DNA of 64,000 nt from Planctomycetota bacterium (lineage in GTDB: Bacteria > Planctomycetota > Planctomycetia > Pirellulales > Pirellulaceae), in the NCBI GenBank assembly GCA_027622275.1, contig JAQBZB010000002.1, positions 36,696 to 100,695 on the forward strand, written 5' to 3'. The translations under genes were made by a program, and so were the position numbers. The stretch's first letter is position 1, and every line of letters begins with the position of its first letter. The notes under the pieces are model-generated. The model worked only from the letters and a program-made list of their open reading frames with translations, did no database searches and was not told where the DNA came from. Positions 60,650 to 64,000 of this stretch are shown piece by piece.

Positions 60650-63039
60650 CGTAAGAACATCAGTTTTCGAATCGTCCATTCACTCAGCATCAGTCCAACG
60701 ACCAGCAAGAACCACATCGGCGTGTTCCACAAGGCGGTCTGCCGGTGTTCTTGTTCGATGGCCGGCTCGAGCACAAGCTCGCGGATCATTTGGTTAACTT
60801 CCGACATATCATACGCGCTGCCGCCCGTAGCGCCTGCGATTCGTCTTTGCAAATCCGAGTTACGTACGATTTGCCTCCGTTCGATCGATACATCCGAAAC
60901 AAGGCAGCTTCGCTCATGCGTGCGTCCGTTGATCGGGTCGGTGATCCGCACCGCATAGCGTCCCTCGGCCGCGAGCGGGATCACCGCCTCAAGATGTCCG
61001 GGCCGGGTCATTGGTATCGAGATCTTGCGGGTTGTCTCGCCCTCCGCGCCGGGAACGGTCAACTCGCCCACGAGCGATCCTTCCGTGAGCTGGCTCAGTC
61101 CCAACGGCTGGTACTCGTCGTCGAAGGCTTCGACCGTGAACACCGCATCCTCGCCAAGACGGTACGTAAAGCGATCAAATTCAGCGACGAATCGTTTCTC
61201 CGCACCAACGGCGTGACTCATCCCCAACCGGTAGATCAATTGCGACCAAAAGCGTTGATAGTAGCGGTCGCCATATCGCTTTCTCAGACGCCACATCTCA
61301 TTGAAGCCGACATACACGACTTGTCCTTTGCCGTAGGGCCGAATCGCGATCAGCGGCTGTCGCGTCTTGCCGTCGTCACAGAGATCGGCCGGATGTTCGG
61401 CGAGAACTTGTGCGTGCTCGTGAACTCCGGCGACGGGCTGATACCACGGCAGCTGTCCCAAGTTGTTCCAGGCCGCGGCGTCTTCCGCTGTCGAATCAGC
61501 GAGCCGCATGAACGGGTAGAGCAAAGCTTCGCTGGTCCGCTGGAGCGTGAATTCGGCCTGATCGCGCAGCCGCGCATCGGCACTAAGACGGACGGGCAGC
61601 ATGTTGGCAAGCGGTGTCTCGGCGAGCTGTTGGGGGCCGAACCTCGGCCCCGAAACGACCACCAAGCCGCCCCCCAGGCGACCGACAAACTCTTCCGTCA
61701 GCTGGCAAAACTCAGGCGTGAACAGCTCACGCGGACCATCCCCGACGAAGAGCACATCGTTGGCGAGGAATTCGCTTCGCCGGAGGTTGAGTTCGTTGTT
61801 GAACAGCGCGTTCTCCGCCCGGACATTGGCGGCGGCAGAGGCGAGATAGGTGCGGAACCCGTCGCGGCCAACAAGCTCGTCGCGCCCGAAGACTTCCTTC
61901 ATGAAACGCCACTCCCAATTCGGTTCGTAGTCGACATACATGATCCGCAGGTAGTCCTCGATGACACCGATCTGCTGCGTCGCGACGTTATTGTCCAACA
62001 GCAACTCGCCGCTGAACGGCGCGACTTTCGCGACCAGTTCCACCACGCCTGAGGTTTCAGGAGTGAACGACAACTCCAACGTCGTGGTCGCGGCGTCCAG
62101 CGTCAGTGTCCATTGAGCGACTTGTTGAACCGCTTGCCCTTTGTCCGCGGCTTCGTATTCCAACGCTCTGGCCTCTAACTTTACGGTCGCAACTTCCTGG
62201 TCGAGGCCACTGTGTCGAAGTTCGATCGTCACCGTCGTCGGCTCGCCAAGCTTCGCCTTCGCTTCGGTACGCAGGTCGATGGCGACGTCGGTCAGCTGCG
62301 TGGCACCGAGCCCGACCGTCTGGATCGGAATGCCGTTGGATGACAACGCAGCCATCAAGTCGTCGCGCGTTGCGTCGCCCGACGTGTCGTTAAAATCACT
62401 GAACACAATCACCGCCGCGACTTGCTCCGCCCGGCCTTGCTTCGGAATCGCAGCCAGTGCGTCGAGCAGGGGCGTCGTCTTTCCATTGCCAATCAGCTCG
62501 GTCTCAATCGCCTGTCGATCGATCTTTGCCAAGGAAGTCGTCTTGTCGCTGGAGATCTTAAACGCTTCGACGCGACACTCGGTCTCTTCTTCAAGTCGTG
62601 AGATCAGTGCGCCGCCCTGGTCGCTGAGCAGCCGCCGCAATTGGACCGTGCGACTAGCAGTTGCGTCTGGTGTTACTTCCGATGGCGAATCGGCAAGACC
62701 CATGCTTTCGGAATCATCGACGATCAGATACACCAACGGCAAACGGACCACGGTCGCTGAACTGTGCATGAGCGGCGCTCCAAGCGTCACGATCAGCAAG
62801 CACAACAGCGCCGCTCGGATTGTCGTCAGCGTGATGCGAAGAGGCTTTGATTGGCAATTCTCGAAATGCCGATAGAAGGCGACGGTTCCGCCGATTGCGA
62901 GCAGGCAAACGCCCGCCACGGCCCACCGTTGCTCGCCGGCCCACGGCGCGGCGAATGTCAAGTCGATCGCATCGATGGATCGAGTGTTCTCAAAACCGAG
63001 CAGCCAGCCGATGTAGTGCATCACGTCAAAGTGCGTCAC
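60646..63039 (-). CDS. Membrane VWA/glutamine-amidotransferase-like protein
   Basis: This 797-aa protein has two N-terminal membrane helices, a VWA-like domain with MIDAS DDSES near residue 107, and beta-rich modules. A GATase1-like segment (LFVGDGPRELFTPEFCQL, GRLGGGLVVVSGPRFGP, GQVVYVGFNEMWRLRKRYGD) and a C-terminal membrane helix follow. Such proteins follow BatA in planctomycete MoxR clusters. The likely start is a GTG at 63039, overlapping the upstream stop as GTGA; an upstream start at 63144 would add a non-homologous stretch. It is in the operon with the DUF4175-like gene. Confidence 0.85.
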   Translation of the reverse strand: MTHFDVMHYIGWLLGFENTRSIDAIDLTFAAPWAGEQRWAVAGVCLLAIGGTVAFYRHFENCQSKPLRITLTTIRAALLCLLIVTLGAPLMHSSATVVRLPLVYLIVDDSESMGLADSPSEVTPDATASRTVQLRRLLSDQGGALISRLEEETECRVEAFKISSDKTTSLAKIDRQAIETELIGNGKTTPLLDALAAIPKQGRAEQVAAVIVFSDFNDTSGDATRDDLMAALSSNGIPIQTVGLGATQLTDVAIDLRTEAKAKLGEPTTVTIELRHSGLDQEVATVKLEARALEYEAADKGQAVQQVAQWTLTLDAATTTLELSFTPETSGVVELVAKVAPFSGELLLDNNVATQQIGVIEDYLRIMYVDYEPNWEWRFMKEVFGRDELVGRDGFRTYLASAAANVRAENALFNNELNLRRSEFLANDVLFVGDGPRELFTPEFCQLTEEFVGRLGGGLVVVSGPRFGPQQLAETPLANMLPVRLSADARLRDQAEFTLQRTSEALLYPFMRLADSTAEDAAAWNNLGQLPWYQPVAGVHEHAQVLAEHPADLCDDGKTRQPLIAIRPYGKGQVVYVGFNEMWRLRKRYGDRYYQRFWSQLIYRLGMSHAVGAEKRFVAEFDRFTYRLGEDAVFTVEAFDDEYQPLGLSQLTEGSLVGELTVPGAEGETTRKISIPMTRPGHLEAVIPLAAEGRYAVRITDPINGRTHERSCLVSDVSIERRQIVRNSDLQRRIAGATGGSAYDMSEVNQMIRELVLEPAIEQEHRQTALWNTPMWFLLVVGLMLSEWTIRKLMFLR

Positions 63040-64000
63040 GTCGCCCACCCCGCTTCGCGAACCGAGCGGCGATGGCGATGGGCTGCGACCAGTGTCAGCG
63101 TCTCCGCCAACATCAGCCCTAACACAACGAACGTACACCACCACCAGATCCCCTGGGAGATCGTTTGCGCATCGGCGAGACTGATCTCGTCGCCGGATCG
63201 CGCCAGGCTGACATTGACGTGCCGAGCCAACGCGGAAGTGGCGGCATCGTCCGCCGTGGTCAAATCCGATTCGGCGGCATCACCGTTGACGGCGAGTTCC
63301 AGGTCCCACAGCGGATCTGCCGAGTGGCGAACTCCTTCCTTGTCGTTGGGCATCGCCGCCACTTGATAGACTCCACGGCGGTAGGCATCGCGGATCGTGA
63401 CCCCGAATCGCTCGCGATCGAGGTAGCCGGATTCGAGCGTCACCGCGACTCCATGTTCCGGCCGCTGAAGCGTCACCAATGAATCGCGAGCCGAAACCGG
63501 CAGCTCGATCGGAATCCTCGACCGGGCGGTCGTGTTACGATCAGCGATTGTCGAGCGGACCATCTCGCGTGCGAGCCGATCGAGCATCACCACGGCGTTT
63601 GACACGGAGAGCGTATTCCATTCAGCCGTCAGCCCCGAACTCAAGAACAACACACGACCTCGGCCGATGTCGCGTTCGACGAGCAACGGCGGTCCGTCCG
63701 CACTCTCCAGCCGAGCGGCGACTCGATACGCCGACGCGAATTCCGCCGACTCGTTCACTTCGACCGCTTTGAAGAAGAGTGGTTCGGCGTAGAGATCGCG
63801 GAGGATCTCGTCGGAGACTCCTGGCAATCGAAGCCACGGGCCGAGACGCAGGCTCTCAAAATCCAAAATGGCGGGCGCCGAATCCGTTTGCGGAGAAAGT
63901 ACGTGGCCGTTCGCTCCGCGAACGGAATCTCCGACAGCTCGTTCGCGGAGCGAACGGCCACGTACATTGCCCGTCAGCGGAGCGGGAAGAATCCCGTTCC
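63036..64000 (-). CDS. BatA-like membrane protein, 5' end outside window
   Basis: The frame is open from its TGA at 63036-63038 to the window edge (at least 320 residues), so the start is missing. The visible part ends a GATase-like module (PPLLVERDIGRGRVLFLSSG, LTAEWNTLSVSNAVVMLDRL) and a C-terminal membrane helix (WWWCTFVVLGLMLAETLTLV). This is the C-terminal pattern of planctomycete BatA/VWA proteins. The N-terminal VWA domain lies beyond the window. Near the edge a 65-bp perfect palindrome is translated in frame (VRGRSLRERAVGDSVRGANG). Its stop overlaps the next start (GTGA). Confidence 0.78.
   Translation of the reverse strand, partial: NGILPAPLTGNVRGRSLRERAVGDSVRGANGHVLSPQTDSAPAILDFESLRLGPWLRLPGVSDEILRDLYAEPLFFKAVEVNESAEFASAYRVAARLESADGPPLLVERDIGRGRVLFLSSGLTAEWNTLSVSNAVVMLDRLAREMVRSTIADRNTTARSRIPIELPVSARDSLVTLQRPEHGVAVTLESGYLDRERFGVTIRDAYRRGVYQVAAMPNDKEGVRHSADPLWDLELAVNGDAAESDLTTADDAATSALARHVNVSLARSGDEISLADAQTISQGIWWWCTFVVLGLMLAETLTLVAAHRHRRSVREAGWAT
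63900..63964. repeat. Perfect 25-bp-arm palindrome inside a coding region
   Basis: Arms at 63900-63924 (TACGTGGCCGTTCGCTCCGC onward) and 63940-63964 are perfectly complementary around a 15-base loop. The element lies in the BatA-like coding region without causing a stop in that frame. It has a third distinct arm sequence among the palindromes here. Confidence 0.92.

Noticed and set aside
58865..60958. A 697-codon open frame on the plus strand opposite the DUF4175-like gene
   Set aside because: It is the antisense of a well-supported gene with normal motifs, is rich in Arg/His, and has no recognisable domain.
1..64000. CRISPR array or classical prophage
   Set aside because: No regularly spaced direct repeats and no cas or phage structural genes were found. 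The repeats are inverted, not arrayed.

Overview
The window looks like chromosome from a planctomycete (Pirellulales/Planctomycetales-like). The evidence is lineage-typical: a DUF1559 protein with a prepilin N-terminus and H-x9-DG tail, a large PSCyt1/DUF1549/DUF1553 cytochrome protein, a formylglycine sulfatase, a DUF1571 protein, FG-GAP, PQQ-propeller and SMP-30 exported proteins, a MoxR/DUF58/BatA-type cluster, and a lipid A branch (OmpH, LpxC, LpxA). GC is moderately high (by eye), genes are often single or in short operons, and many intergenic gaps hold long near-perfect palindromes.

Left part (1-20.8 kb): a two-gene operon running off the left edge encodes a CHAT-TIR-AAA protein translationally coupled to a second AAA ATPase. 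It is followed by a sulfatase, a DUF1559 pseudopilin-like protein and a Cys-rich membrane protein. Then come ompH-lpxC-lpxA-Gfo/Idh/MocA oxidoreductase (outer-membrane/lipid A), an ABC-2 permease-like protein, acylphosphatase, a redoxin-like lipoprotein without its CxxC, aspS, miaA, a decayed transposase fragment, a CoA-type Nudix hydrolase, argC and argJ.

Middle accessory part (20.9-24.7 kb): an exported methyltransferase is followed by a broken restriction-modification locus. It has a truncated BsuBI/PstI-type adenine methylase, an inserted reverse-strand XRE regulator/putative nuclease pair, a 125-bp palindromic MITE-like element with a 9-bp target duplication, a 127-aa protein resembling a miniature BsuBI/PstI nuclease core, and a BsuBI/PstI endonuclease that has lost its N-terminus and carries a -1 frameshift.

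Middle core (24.7-38 kb): rtcB and archease (RNA repair), pgk, a small conserved protein, a DJ-1/PfpI protein, then a minus-strand operon of a TPR lipoprotein-like/exported protein, ExbB, ExbD and a 1462-aa membrane protein. The last joins a PD40 propeller, a TonB-like membrane/proline-rich segment and a terpenoid-cyclase-like alpha/alpha toroid. This is the best candidate in the window for an undescribed energised envelope machine.

Right part (38-64 kb): a PSD1 cytochrome protein, a metallophosphoesterase, PQQ-propeller and SMP-30 proteins, a DUF4139 protein, a secretin-like short protein, a DUF1571 protein, an FG-GAP protein plus a membrane Ser/Thr kinase, a DRE-TIM aldolase and a beta-helix protein. 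It ends in a tightly overlapping minus-strand operon (BatA-like partial, VWA/GATase-like, DUF4175-like, coiled-coil, MoxR, DUF58), interrupted by a four-helix-bundle (S23/IVP-type) cassette and carrying palindromic repeats inside two of its coding regions.
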